In this document: positions 10,345 to 21,039 of the stretch, piece after piece
Position numbering within the stretch: the stretch's first letter is position 1
Layout of the letters: every line of letters starts with the position of its first letter
NCBI GenBank assembly: GCA_024529925.1
Contig: JAFEUB010001560.1
Span: 30,001-94,000, forward strand
Source: Ophthalmolycus amberensis
Lineage: Eukaryota; Chordata; Actinopteri; Perciformes; Zoarcidae
Reading direction: 5' to 3'
Length of the DNA stretch: 64,000 bases
Translations under genes and position numbers: made by a program
Notes under the pieces: model-generated
Told to the model about the DNA's origin: nothing
The model's database searches: none
The model's input: only the letters and a program-made list of their open reading frames with translations

Positions 10345-10815
10345 TAGGGGTGGGAATCGCCAGAGATCTCACGATACGATATTATCGCGGTACTTCGATA
10401 TTATCGCGATACTTCGATATTATCACGATACTTTCACGATACTGCGATATTCTGAGTATTGTGATAACATATATTGCGATTTATTACTTTTTTCAACTTC
10501 AAATTATGTCCCCAAAGGAAAACTGTGTCAACAACAAGTTTTATCTGAGTTCTTTCTCTGATGTCTCCATCTTTGTTTCGACCAACTTCCTACCAATCAC
10601 GCACGCAGACCCGGCACCTCTGCTGACCTCACCAGAAAACAACTCAGCACCATCTAGTGGACTGAAAAAGCAATTGATTTGATTATTATTTTTTATTTTA
10701 TTTTTTAAATAGTTTATATAATAAAATATCGATACTTGGCGTCCGTGTATCGATATAATATCGCCACGCAAAATATCGCGATACTATGCTGTATCGATTT
10801 CCCCCCCCACCCCTA
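10345..10815. mobile_element. hAT-like MITE, 471 bp
   Basis: Terminal inverted repeats TAGGGGTGGG and CCCACCCCTA are flanked by near-matching 8-bp duplications TTAGAGAC and TTAGATAC (one mismatch). The interior holds about four imperfect 19-bp units built on GATATTATCGCG near 10375-10445 and a related segment near the right end. The frame near 10505-10680 is part of the element. Confidence 0.75.
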
Positions 10816-12257
10816 TTAGATACTTAATCTCAAAGTGTACTGGGATTTGTTACACATTGTACGCTTTACTCCTGCTTGGCCATCTCTGACCCATTGTAGG
10901 ATTAGTCATTGGTAGTCTATTTCATTTATAAAGCCATTCTGGGTAAACTCACAACCCGCAGTTGCACTTTGATTGCATCGAAATCTGTCTGTAGTTATTG
11001 TCTGAGATCACAGGATTTGGTCTTGTGGTCTGTTCCAAGTCACAGACTGAACTGAAGGAAAATGTTTATATGTTCTCTCCTCACTTGGAATACCCTTCAA
11101 AAACAGGGTTTTGAGGAGATTTCTTCACTCTGCCTGATTTATAAGTTAAATAAGAAAGTTGGTACTTGTGCATAGGTATTTTAATACTTCAACACATGAA
11201 AGTATTAGGGCTTACCTGATTAAATAAGGGTTAAATGATAAAATAATGAAAAATAAAAAAATGTATTTCATGACAGCGTCCAACAAAATGCTCCATCCAT
11301 GCCATATATATAACCCAAGTATCATAAACTATAGAGCTTTTTAATGTTTAGTTCCAAAATGAACGTTTGAACATTATACCTGAGGGACTGGCGTCATCTT
11401 AGATTTGATCTCTCATGGTCCTCAGAAGTCAAATCTGACTTCCCTCCACATCAATGAATAAACATTATGGTTTATGCTAGAAATGTGAGGCTTTTCTCAT
11501 AAAATACACAATTTTCATATTATTAAACGTGTCCACTGTCCTATTTGGCATGAACAAAACTAATTTCAGTTTGACTTGTTATTGCTGTTATTATTATTAT
11601 TATTGTTGTTGTTGTTGTTGTTGTAATGCCTTAATATGAATGAATGTGGATGAATCAGCTCAAATTGATATGTCAAAATCAAAATACCATTTCATCTGTG
11701 ATAAAACAATAACAACAGTTGAACATGACTGTTAACTGTTACTATAACTCATAGTAACGTAATATAATTTAATTCCATGTGCAAGTAGCTACACTGACAT
11801 CTATCTTTTAAATTAGCCTTACAGCATCTATCTGTAGCCCTAACAATGTTTCTTTCAGGGTCATCCAAGACTCATCTAGAAAAAGGTTAGTAGTATAAGG
11901 TTACTTTTATCAGTAAACAAACAGTAAAATCAAGACAAAAGACCTAAATTACATACTAACTATATAACCATACAAATCACATGCCACTTGTTAAATTGAC
12001 TCAACACCATTTTCCCCCATACTTGGTTTATTCTACATACTACTACTCGGTACTCTTGCAGATAGAAGATGGAAGTCTGGCTTAAACAAACATTTAAAAA
12101 ACATGTTTAGTCCTTTGTAAGGTGTTATTGTGTTCTCAACCACTCTGTCACACAGTGGCAAGCCGCTAGTATTGGTATTTTGCAGTATTGTGTCGTTTAG
12201 TTTGGAGGATTATGAAATTGTGATGTTGACATTGACTCACTGCCATCTCACCCCCAG
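10816..12257 (+). other. Last intron; weak LINE relic and possible microexon
   Basis: About 10905-11170 resembles the C-terminal end of an L2/Rex-type reverse transcriptase in broken frames (for example YKAILGK-like, TWNTLQK). An ATT/GTT run lies near 11586-11625. A potential 27-nt exon at 11859-11885 is listed separately. The remainder shows nothing recognisable. Confidence 0.45.
11859..11885 (+). CDS. Possible 27-nt in-frame microexon
   Basis: TTTCTTTCAG precedes and GTTAGT follows a 27-nt segment. Inserted in phase 1 between the exons at 9521-9698 and 12258-12409, it adds nine codons without a stop (GSSKTHLEK) before the PLAC module. I do not recall such a segment in mammalian ADAMTS17, so it may be a fish-specific alternative exon or chance splice-like sequence. 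Confidence 0.3.
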
Positions 12258-12409
12258 CTGCTCTGACCTACAAATGCATGGGGGACCAGTGGCCAGTGTA
12301 CTGTCGTGTGATCCGAGAGAAGAACCTCTGTCAGGACATGAGGTGGTACCAGCGGTGCTGTGAAACCTGTAGGGACTTTTATGCCAAGAAAATGCTGAAC
12401 AAAAGCTAA
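12258..12409 (+). CDS. adamts17: ADAMTS17-like, terminal PLAC exon
   Basis: The final coding exon encodes the PLAC (protease and lacunin) module with six cysteines: YKCMGDQWPVYCRVI..., EKNLC, RCCETC. It ends FYAKKMLNKS and a TAA. GDQWPVYCRVIREKN and CCETCRDFYA fit ADAMTS17 better than ADAMTS19 as I recall them. PLAC modules close many secreted matrix proteins. The acceptor CACCCCCAG gives a split Ala codon with the preceding exon. Confidence in an ADAMTS17/19 gene is very high; in 17 specifically, good. Confidence 0.88.
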
Positions 12410-12644
12410 TGACTAAATGCACCCACTTTTCCTCCACATAACATTCCTTTTTGTAAATGTTTTAATATTGTAAAAACAATTATTAGAAAACAATTTCTTT
12501 AATTGATGGAACTTTTTGTATTTCAAAAAGGAAAAGTACATTTAACATGGAACTTTATGCTCCTCGATTTGATGAAGAAAAGAAAGAAAACGGGGCCTTT
12601 GAAATGCCAATCCAGACGAGTTATTGCACATAATGATTGAATGA
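12410..12644 (+). other. Probable ADAMTS17 3' UTR
   Basis: AT-rich sequence follows the stop. The clearest AATAAA lies near 12695, already inside a transposon-derived segment, so that MITE may supply the polyadenylation signal. Confidence 0.4.
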
Positions 12645-12815
12645 GTGTTTACAAACAAAATGTCATTGCACTTTTGTTCATATAGTACTTTTAAAATAAA
12701 AGTGCGCAATACTCTACTTTTGAATTCATTATTGGATTTTTGTGCATAACAATGCAATTAATCGCAGAAAATCATGCGATTAATCGCGATTAAAAATTGT
12801 AATCGTTGCCCAGCA

Positions 12816-12820
<5 letters not shown>
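12645..12820 (-). repeat. Truncated reverse copy of the 39199-39974 MITE
   Basis: AGTAGAGT...GAATTCATTATT and the block CGATTAATCGCG...GCCCAGCACTA match the left end of the intact MITE at 39199 in reverse orientation. Only one terminus is present. Confidence 0.7.
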
Positions 12821-12877
<57 letters not shown>

Positions 12878-12878
12878 A
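12821..12878. repeat. (AT)n/(AC)n microsatellite
   Basis: About 46 bp of pure AT followed by a short AC run lie directly at the MITE terminus. Confidence 0.9.
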
Positions 12879-13605
12879 TTAGTAATGTAGTGTCAGTACA
12901 CTACATATAATTGTAAGGTTATAATATCATAACCTTCATTATACCGATGCAGCCACCTATAATTTCCCCTACGTCCGTGATGGGGCCCAGGCCAATCAGT
13001 GACGGGTCCCCTCTGGGACTTTGCTGGGTCCTTGGCTGAGAAGAGATCCCCAATGATTACGTAGTGAAGCGGGGCCGACTCGTAACACCCCAACTGTTGA
13101 AATCAGTTGCAATGGTTTATCTATCCACCTAATCGCGCAGTAGTTATCTAAGGTGAAGCGGTTTACAGCAGGCTCAAATCAGCTGTTATTTTCATATTGT
13201 ATAGAGTGTGTCTCTCCCATCGATCATACTTTTAATGATCATTGTCATACCATGATCATATTATGATGATGATCAGGTCATAACAATAATTATGCTGCTT
13301 TTTTTGTTAAACACCAAGCAGGCCTTGAGTACCAAAAACCCTGGTGGCAGGAAGAAATGGCTGCTGCACATACAGTGACTCTTTATCCACTTAACACAGC
13401 AAAAAGGAGAGAATCAGCCCAACAACACAGGACAAGAGATCTAGCTTCCTTTCTCCCAACAGTGTTAGAACCTTGGCCACTTCACCTTGTAACAGGCAAT
13501 GGTGGATCCGGCTCTTGCCAACTGGATGGTCTCCACAACCTGTACAGACAGTCCAGCCCTCCTCAGCCAGGCCCTCTCAGGAGCCAAGCCTTGAGAGGAT
13601 GACCC
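12879..13605. other. Intergenic, unclassified
   Basis: GTTATAATATCATAAC near 12919 is a short palindrome. A GC-richer block near 12960-13090 looks repeat-derived but cannot be named. The 82-codon frame at 13357-13602 has no recognised motif. Confidence 0.4.
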
Positions 13606-13850
13606 CCCTCAATTTAGCAGATGCTTTTATCCAAAGCGACTTACAGTAAGTGTATTCAACATAGGTATTCAAGAGAACTACTAGTCACCAGAAGTCATAA
13701 GTGCATCTCCTTTTTTAAACAAGCATCTAAGAGCATAAACCAGAGCAAACGTACAGTGCAGAAATAAACTAATACAATAAGTGCAACAAACTAATACAAT
13801 AAGTGCTGAGTGGAAGTCTCAGGGTAGTACTTCTACACTTCACACAGACT
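13606..13850 (+). repeat. Dispersed fish repeat segment
   Basis: GCTTTTATCCAAAGCGACTTACAGT is a block I know as very common in fish genomes, usually at repeat ends. AAACTAATACAATAAGTGC occurs twice nearby. The family is not assigned. Confidence 0.45.
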
Positions 13851-13859
13851 CATCCAAAA

Positions 13860-14345
13860 CCACATTCATAACACAAACAATATTTGCCTGTTTTGTAGAT
13901 CTAAAAAATACTTCTGATACATAGTGGCATAGTGGATTGCTATTCCAACTCATTCAGTGTGGCAATGGAGGGAAAGTATACAACTTTGCTATAACAAATA
14001 GGAACAAAAGGACAGAATTTCTTCAAACAAGGAAGAGGGGTACATCATAGAGGAAATGTATACCTTACCTATGTCAATATTTATATTAATGAACCAGCTT
14101 TGTGTCTTGGAGAGTCTTCCAACCCTGGATTAGATTTACAAGGCAAAGAAATGAAGGTCCTCCTATATGTACCGATGTCCTAGTTCTGCCTACCATAGCA
14201 TCTAATGAACCAGTGGCAGACATCATGGGACCCAACCCCCATTGAACAACTTCACCTACAATTCTGTATGGAAATCCTCAAGGTTTGCAGAAACAACCAA
14301 AGCAGAGCTGGAGGAATTAACAGTGTCTCTCACCATGACTTAAAG
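13860..14345 (+). pseudogene. LINE reverse transcriptase fragment (RTE-like)
   Basis: Broken frames give FVDLKKTSDT-WHSGLLF, then NRNKRTEFLQTRKRG, then PGLDLQGKEMKVLLY and IEQLHLQFC. This order matches the RT palm of RTE-like or similar LINEs (FVDFKKAFDSV, GNKRTEFF, LLFADDLVLL). Several frameshifts and stops; dead. Confidence 0.55.
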
Positions 14346-14389
14346 AGCAATCCAGTTTCAGGTTTGTGATAGAAAATTCCTTTGTGTTT

Positions 14390-15291
14390 AGTACTTTTTA
14401 TTCTGTGACTTCCTTATATGCTTTATTCTATGTTTGACTTTACTACTGTACTGTATGCCTGCTGCAGCTCCCTTCAAAGGAAGAATCTGGAAGGGAGTGC
14501 AGCGAGCATGGTTAGATTAGATTCGTCGTAAATCTAAACTGTTGTGAGTGTTGTTTAGAATACACACGTGGGGGAATACACACGTAATTATAGTCAGACC
14601 TCATGCCAGGAGAAGTTTACCATGACAGACTGCACTTTCTGTAAAATACCAGCAGGAGGCTCTATACATGTTAACCTGTGCCAGAGAGTAGAGGCTACAA
14701 GTTAACTTCCCCTCCACCTTCTTCAACACTCATCTCCCAGATAAACTGAGATATTTAAAGCCAACTCTCCTCCATACTAACCCTCCTGGCAGCTGGGGGA
14801 GACCTGCAGACCACAGGCTTTACTCTTTGCCCAGTTCATTTTGGCAGTCGAGATCTTAAGTTTCCCCATTGTCCCCAACCTGTTCAAGTATTTTGTTATT
14901 TACAAGAATAATATCATCCACATATGCAGTTATAATAAAATGTGTTTTTCAATCGGGTAAAAACTATCAATAAAAGAACGAACATTTGGCAACATGGGTT
15001 CAATTGAAAGTGCATATAGCATACAAGACATTGAGAAGCCTTGTCCTTTCTTCAAGTTATTTTAAAAGATTTACACAACCCATCATTGATATTTAGTGCA
15101 CTATGTCCCCGTACCAAATCTAAATTTTGATGTCAAGATATAGTGGAATAATGACTACCTGAGCAGAGAATGACGTCTCTCCCTCTGTATGTGTTATCAG
15201 AGCTTCTCTCTGGGCACATGTCAGTTTGCCCCATTGCCTAGTTCATGGCCGACGCTCTGCATTGAGCTTATAGCCGCAGTCTCAGCCATCT
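14390..15291 (-). pseudogene. Tx1/L1-like LINE fragment, longer copy
   Basis: On the minus strand the order is MLYALSIEP, YVDDIIL, then after stops LPQLPGGLVWRRVGFKYLSL, matching the RT palm and thumb of Tx1-group LINEs. The 14909-15291 part matches 9906-10288 nearly base for base, and the 14393-14436 end matches 9859-9902, so both copies share one 3' end. The first copy lost the thumb region. Confidence 0.65.
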
Positions 15292-15589
15292 GTCACGGGG
15301 TGTGGTAGTGGACTCAAAAGCAGACATAACCAGGAATCTTGAGTGAAAACAAAACGATTTACTTCAGGGTAGACACTGTTGAAAGATCGTAGAAAAGTAT
15401 GAAAGCATAAAAGTATAACAATTATAACCTGTAACCTATTTGATTCAAAGTATAACCATTAAACTAATAACTTGTTTTACTTTATGATAGATGTGATTAA
15501 CCATATAAACTGCATAGATGCCTTATAAAAAATAGTCGCTGAAAACATATACAATCCTTCCTCTCAGAATGTAACAAGTTACATTCTGT
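15292..15589. other. Unclassified repeat-like segment with hairpin
   Basis: The sequence changes abruptly after the LINE copy. TGTCACGGGG at 15290 looks like an LTR start but no partner was found. A perfect hairpin with 11-nt arms (CAGAATGTAAC / GTTACATTCTG) lies near 15566-15589, abutting the next element. Confidence 0.4.
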
Positions 15590-16562
15590 GGGTACTTCTC
15601 AAGTCTCTTAATTGTCGTTTCCTCGCTCCTCGATCCTCGCTTGAACCGGAAGTTGTTTCTGCGCCACCATATTGACGGCCGTCCCAAAACTCTAATGTAG
15701 CTCGGAGGATCGAGGATGGCGGAGGGACCTCGGAGGAGCCGTGAGCGAGGAACCACGAGAACAGACTTCCAGGAAGTCTTTTAACGGCTGACACGCCCCT
15801 CATTGTTCATCAGTTATGTGATTGGATGATGCAGCTGATCGGACTGACTGACTGGAGTTTAACACCAGAGTGAAGACGGATCACAGAATAAACTCAAGCT
15901 TTATATTTGATTAGCTTTCTGATTCACCATCTGGCTTAAATATATGTTCATTGTAGTCTGAACAACAAAAAGACCACAAACAACTTTCTACATTTATTAG
16001 AAAGAATTGTGTTTTCATGATCTGATATTTCCGTCAATAACTTATTATGGAAACAATTAAAGTCAGAGAGAGAGCTGGAGAGACTAAACACTTTTTACAT
16101 CATTCCTGAGTGTCTGAGTTTTATCATTTAAGAGAAACAATAATCATATTCTGGGTTATTTAATAATGATGCCACAGTCACAATTTCAAAACGTACAGAC
16201 GCAAATAATTCATAAATAAGACGATCGCATTCCGCCGGTAGAAATCGATCCTGCGCTTATAAACAGAACACAGTTTGTTAACAGACTACAGAGAGAAACA
16301 CCTCTACAGTGGTGATTACTGTGTCTATATTAGTCATTAGTATTATTAGTTAGTATTATTAAGTACAGTGATCATGTGACCAGACGTCGCTTCACGTGAC
16401 ACAACTGAGGAAAGGACGTCTCATGTATCTTAAAACATATTTCCTCATTCCTCTCTCCTCGCATGGTTTCCTCCATGCATCCCTGGTGGGAGGGACTAAG
16501 ACGCAAGGAAAGGACGCAAGTGAGGGAAACGGGGATGCAATTAAGAGACTTGAGAAGTACCC
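15590..16562. mobile_element. Non-autonomous DNA transposon with 25-bp TIRs
   Basis: GGGTACTTCTCAAGTCTCTT at the left end is matched by the exact reverse complement at 16538-16562. The right 370 bp are homologous, in reverse orientation, to the units at 19338-19822 and 19907-20391. No transposase is visible and no convincing target duplication was found, so the superfamily is open. Confidence 0.65.
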
Positions 16563-18179
16563 AGAGTCAGCTCTAAAAGAAGGACTGATATGTGAGTGAC
16601 TCATGAACCTGAAGGAGGTGCCAGGCTTAGATCAGCAGAAAAACTGTGAGTTGGGGTCTTTTTCCCCCAACTAGAGAATGGGATAGACTTCTTGAATAGA
16701 CCCTTAGGGGTCTTACCCCCTTAGAATAGAGGACAAGAAGACCCTTCTACTGTCTTACCCCTCAGAGGTGGGGAATAGAAGACGCTTATGCCATCATAGG
16801 AAAGATAAACCCCAAAAAAGCATGAATGTCAGAGAAGCTCAGAGAATACAAAGAGAAGATGGAGCGCAGCGAGCTGTAGAACAGTCACCTCTCCTTTCTT
16901 TGTACCAGCCACTTCAACGACAAACATTAGAAATATGTGAGAGACACAGCAGGAAACCAGTAGAGCACAGAGAAGAGAGGGGGAGATTTTCAGGAGAGAG
17001 CCTGGACTTTATTCCTCATAGCAAATCCGTGAAAGCTGATTAAGAGGAAAACCTATTACAGTAAGAGTGTTAAAATAAGTTATTGTAGCATAAAGACTGT
17101 TTCGTTGAATAGAAATTATTGTATGTGATTGTTGTGTGAAAAACTTTAATAAAACCACAGCCTTACCATTTGTAAGTGTCTGAAGCCAAACAAAGTATTC
17201 TGGTTCTTTAGAACAATTTAACCCTCTTCCCCTGTCCGTTAACCGTGCGATCCAGACGTGACGACAGAAGCTTCCAGAGGTGAGTTCCCTGGGTGAAGAC
17301 TTGGCAGTGTTAGTCATAAAATGGTGAGAATGTTCACAATAGGCAATAGTAAAGTACTGACGATGTACATAACTATTCGTACTGGGTGTTAGGGTTACAT
17401 CCTATTGAGAGCGCCTAGGGCATTAGCCGTTAAAGACTTTCAAAAAGACAATAATTCCGAAATCCTAACAATTTAGCTACGGGGTGAGATAAAAGCCCGA
17501 AGGTATTGTTCCGACACCTCCAAGAGGAACGAATATCCTCGAAGGTGGGACAGCCGACGGAGTAACCACCGTGTTAGGTGCGTAAGACTTCCCCGCCTAG
17601 AAACGGGGCAGGAACCGTTCACGCTACAGCACGAAGGGGAAACTGTCTGGGAAATGGGGAGACACAAGGACGAGAAGGCGAGGGTGAAAACCAGGCAGAA
17701 CAAAGCAGGGCAGGCAGACTCGCGAACCGGGAGGACGTGTTGAAGAAATCATTCAAGTCCAGTTCAGAAGTTGCTGTGGTGTTGCGAGTTTAATAAAGCG
17801 TATACTGGTGACCTCACAGACACAGCAGATCTGAGCCGATGAGTTGACCCCGAACAAATGAAGAAAGAAGCATTTTATACAGGGAGCCAGAGCAGTGGTT
17901 AGTAACCAATAACCATGATTGTAAATACTAGGAGACAGAGGTAAGGGGGGACTATGACAAAAGGGCAGGAAGGGGGCATTCACATTCAGACCTGCAGGAA
18001 GGACATACAGTTGGCATTTGGTCAATCAAGGGATCGACACAGCAGGGGCCTGAAGTAGCACCTAGGCGTCATTTGGTTAGGAAGTCTGGCCCCAATGTGT
18101 ATTCTTCATCAGACGAGAGACGAGGGTGGAAACCAGGCAGGATGAGGCAGGGCAGGCAGACTGGGGAACCGGGAGGGTG
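16563..18179. other. Repeat-derived region, possibly retroviral LTR and leader
   Basis: AATAGA/GGGTCTTACCCC motifs recur near 16660-16790. TTTAATAAAACC near 17146, followed by a leader-like GC-rich stretch, could be an LTR end plus leader, but no second LTR, primer site or coding domain was found. CCAGGCAG...GGGCAGGCAGACT...GAACCGGGAGG occurs at about 17690-17740 and again at 18130-18178, so one dispersed repeat is present twice. Confidence 0.35.
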
Positions 18180-18187
18180 AACCAAAC

Positions 18188-19059
18188 TAGTGATGTGACC
18201 TTTCGTGTCGAGGCTTCGAAGCTTGTGTTGAGTAATCCAGGACGATTTTCGTGAAGCGCGTATCGAGGCTTGTGTTGGTGACGTTTGAAGCCTCGCAAGC
18301 CGGCCATACCACGTGACTGATTCGGGAAATGGTTCACGGGTTTGGCGTGCGATTCGAATTATAAGGGGACGTGAAACGCAATGGATCCCCCCTCACATTT
18401 TGTGTACTTCGGACTTTATTGCGAATTTTTTTGCAAACTATTCTCTGTACCCCAGCTTCATCTGTGCCCTGTGAAAGGGTGTTTTCTAAAGCAGGCGAAA
18501 TAATCAAAAAAAAAAGAAACTGCCTGAAGCCCAGCACTGTGGAAAAGTTGTTATAATTAAATAAAAATGAATACAATATTTTACGTGTTTCATTTTGTCC
18601 CTAGTAAGATAAGGAGAGTCACAAACCAAAAAAACAGTTATGTGCACCAAAGGATATAGAGGGTAGTCCGGTAATCGCTAGGTCCCCGGTTCGATTCTTG
18701 ACTGTAACATGTTGATGTCAAGTTTCTTTAACTTTTTTTTTTTTTACTTCTCACATCACAACCCTCTCAACAATTTGTTTCGACTTTCCCTTTTGACCCC
18801 ACCATTGTATCATAAAGACAGACACCATATTAATAAGTTCATAAGTTATGTATTGGCATCACAAACATCATTCATTAATTTATTCAATTCTTCACACACC
18901 AAAGCCATGGTGTCATTTTAATCACGCTGCCTGTTTTACATTTATTGTCCACTTGATGGCGCAGTAGAGCAAATGAAGCACCATGAAGCTTTGACCCATG
19001 TGTGAACCAATTGGATGGAAAGCTTGAATGCTTCATGAAGCTTCATCTCGCCATCACTA
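18188..19059 (+). mobile_element. hAT deletion derivative, 872 bp
   Basis: Ends TAGTGATG and CATCACTA are flanked by perfect 8-bp duplications AACCAAAC at 18180-18187 and 19060-19067. It splits a dispersed repeat (…GGTGAACCAAAC | TGCAGGGACAGG). The interior keeps the tail of a hAT transposase, a T-rich stretch and a B-box-like GGTTCGATTC near 18692 that may come from a tRNA-derived SINE. Confidence 0.85.
18440..18556 (+). pseudogene. hAT transposase C-terminal dimerisation remnant
   Basis: The frame reads TPASSVPCERVFSKAGEI and continues to a stop at 18556. This is the typical hATC pattern (S-x-ERxFSxAG). The rest of the transposase is missing. Confidence 0.8.
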
Positions 19060-19253
19060 AACCAAACTGCAGGGACAGGAAGACAAGGTGAGAACGGAAA
19101 ACACATGGATACTCTGAATAAAGTCACAGCGTGGCCGAGAGAGATCAAACTACCACTGAGGTTGAAACAACAATGATCTGGCAGCGAGTGGACGTGGAAC
19201 CAGGGTAGATATACTGTTGGGTGATGAGTAGATGGAAGGCAGCTGGGTCGACT

Positions 19254-20391
19254 GGGCAGGTAAGTTGAATGAATGCAATCAGGAGGGAGCCGGGAGGAGA
19301 CCAGGGCGGAGCCACACACAGAGCCACACACAGGGTGCATCCCAAGTCTCTTAATTGCATCCCCGTTTCCCTCACTTGCATCCTTTCCTTGCGTCTTAGT
19401 CCCTCCCACCAGGGATGCATGGAGAGACGCAAGGAAACCATGCGAGAAGAGAGGAAATGAGGAAATATTTTTTAAGAGATATGAGACGTCAGTTGCGTCA
19501 CGTGAAGAGACGTCTGTTTCTGATGACGACGGATCAGCTGATCACAGCTGGATCAGCCGTCAGTCGGCTTCAACAGCTGGAGACACTTTTGAGAAGTTTG
19601 TGTCTGTACACATGATCACTATACTTAATAATAGTAACTAATAATACTAATAACTAATAAAGACACACAGTAATCATCACTGTCAGAGTAGAGGTGTTTT
19701 CTCTCTGTAGCCTGTTACCTCTTTAACAAACTGTGTTCTGTGTCCTGTTTATAGGCACAGGATCGATTTCTACCGGCGGAATGCATTTGACGTCTGTACA
19801 TTTTGAAATTGTGACTGTGACGGGGCAGGTAAGTTGAATGAATGCAATCAGGAGGGAGCCGGGAGGAGACCAGGGCGGAGCCACACACAGAGCCACACAC
19901 AGGGTGCATCCCAAGTCTCTTAATTGCATCCCCGTTTCCCTCACTTGCATCCTTTCCTTGCGTCTTAGTCCCTCCCACCAGGGATGCATGGAGAGACGCA
20001 AGGAAACCATGCGAGAAGAGAGGAAATGAGGAAATATTTTTTAAGAGATATGAGACGTCAGTTGCGTCACGTGAAGAGACGTCTGTTTCTAATGACGACG
20101 GATCAGCTGATCACAGCTGGATCAGCCGTCAGTCGGCTTCAACAGCTGGAGACACTTTTGAGAAGTTTGTGTCTGTACACATGATCACTATACTTAATAA
20201 TAGTAACTAATAATACTAATAACTAATAAAGACACACAGTAATCATCACTGTCAGAGTAGAGGTGTTTTCTCTCTGTAGCCTGTTACCTCTTTAACAAAC
20301 TGTGTTCTGTGTCCTGTTTATAGGCACAGGATCGATTTCTACCGGCGGAATGCATTTGACGTCTGTACATTTTGAAATTGTGACTGTGACG
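19254..20391. repeat. 569-bp tandem duplication of a transposon end
   Basis: Unit 1 (19254-19822) and unit 2 (19823-20391) differ at only one position I could see (GATGACG at 19518 versus AATGACG at 20087). Each carries the reverse of the 16190-16562 element end. Sequence homologous to the element body continues beyond unit 2 to about 20480, so a single inserted element was later tandemly duplicated. Confidence 0.85.
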
Positions 20392-21030
20392 TCATTATTA
20401 AATAACCCAGAATATGGTTATGGTTTCTCTTAAATTATATAACTCATCAAACCAGACACTCAGGAATGATCAGCCTCACAGCTGCTTCCTCCGTAATAAT
20501 GCAGACTTTAACTGAACAACAGCTGCTAGTAAAGACAACAAGGTCAGCATCGCCTGTAATCAGTTGTCCATGTTAAGTGAACCTGGTAGTCGATCGGTAA
20601 TCAATGTTGTTGTTTGTGAGCTTCCGGCTAAGGGTCACGTGATAGGAGTGTGACGAATCAGGGAAGGACACGTCATGACTGCTAAGAACCAATCGAGTAG
20701 CGAACGCGGGTGTGGGCGTCATCGTTTCTAAATTTATCCGTTTTCGACCGTCCACACAAAAAATGCAACCCGGAGTTTTCAAACTTATCCGCCTCGGGAG
20801 TGTTTTCAAACTCCTCTGTTTTCGGTGCTCAAAAACACCGGTGTAATGTGGACGCTCAGTGTAAACAGAGCAAAACATATGTGTTTTCAAATGGAAACGG
20901 AGTAGTGTGGACGTAGTCTCAGAAGTGCACCAGTTCGACAGCCTGGGTTCCTACTACTAACGTTTTAAGTAAGACTTTGCCACAGTAGCCAAGCCACTCC
21001 ATTAACTCACCAAAAGTAATCAAGTTTCAA
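20392..21030. other. Element continuation and unclassified MITE-like sequence
   Basis: To about 20480 the sequence continues the transposon body (compare the reverse of 16085-16190). At about 20725-20922 the text CCGTTTTCGACCGTCCACAC...GTGTGGACGTAGTCTCAG contains inverted GTGTGGACG motifs and looks like a MITE. No gene. Confidence 0.45.
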
Positions 21031-21039
21031 CTGGACTAA

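Noticed and set aside
12930..13110. GC-richer block as a CpG-island promoter of a neighbouring gene
   Set aside because: Short, flanked by repeats, and without an initiating exon on either strand.
18650..18710. tRNA gene suggested by GGTTCGATTC
   Set aside because: Only a B-box-like motif is present; no A-box or cloverleaf could be drawn, and it lies inside a hAT element.
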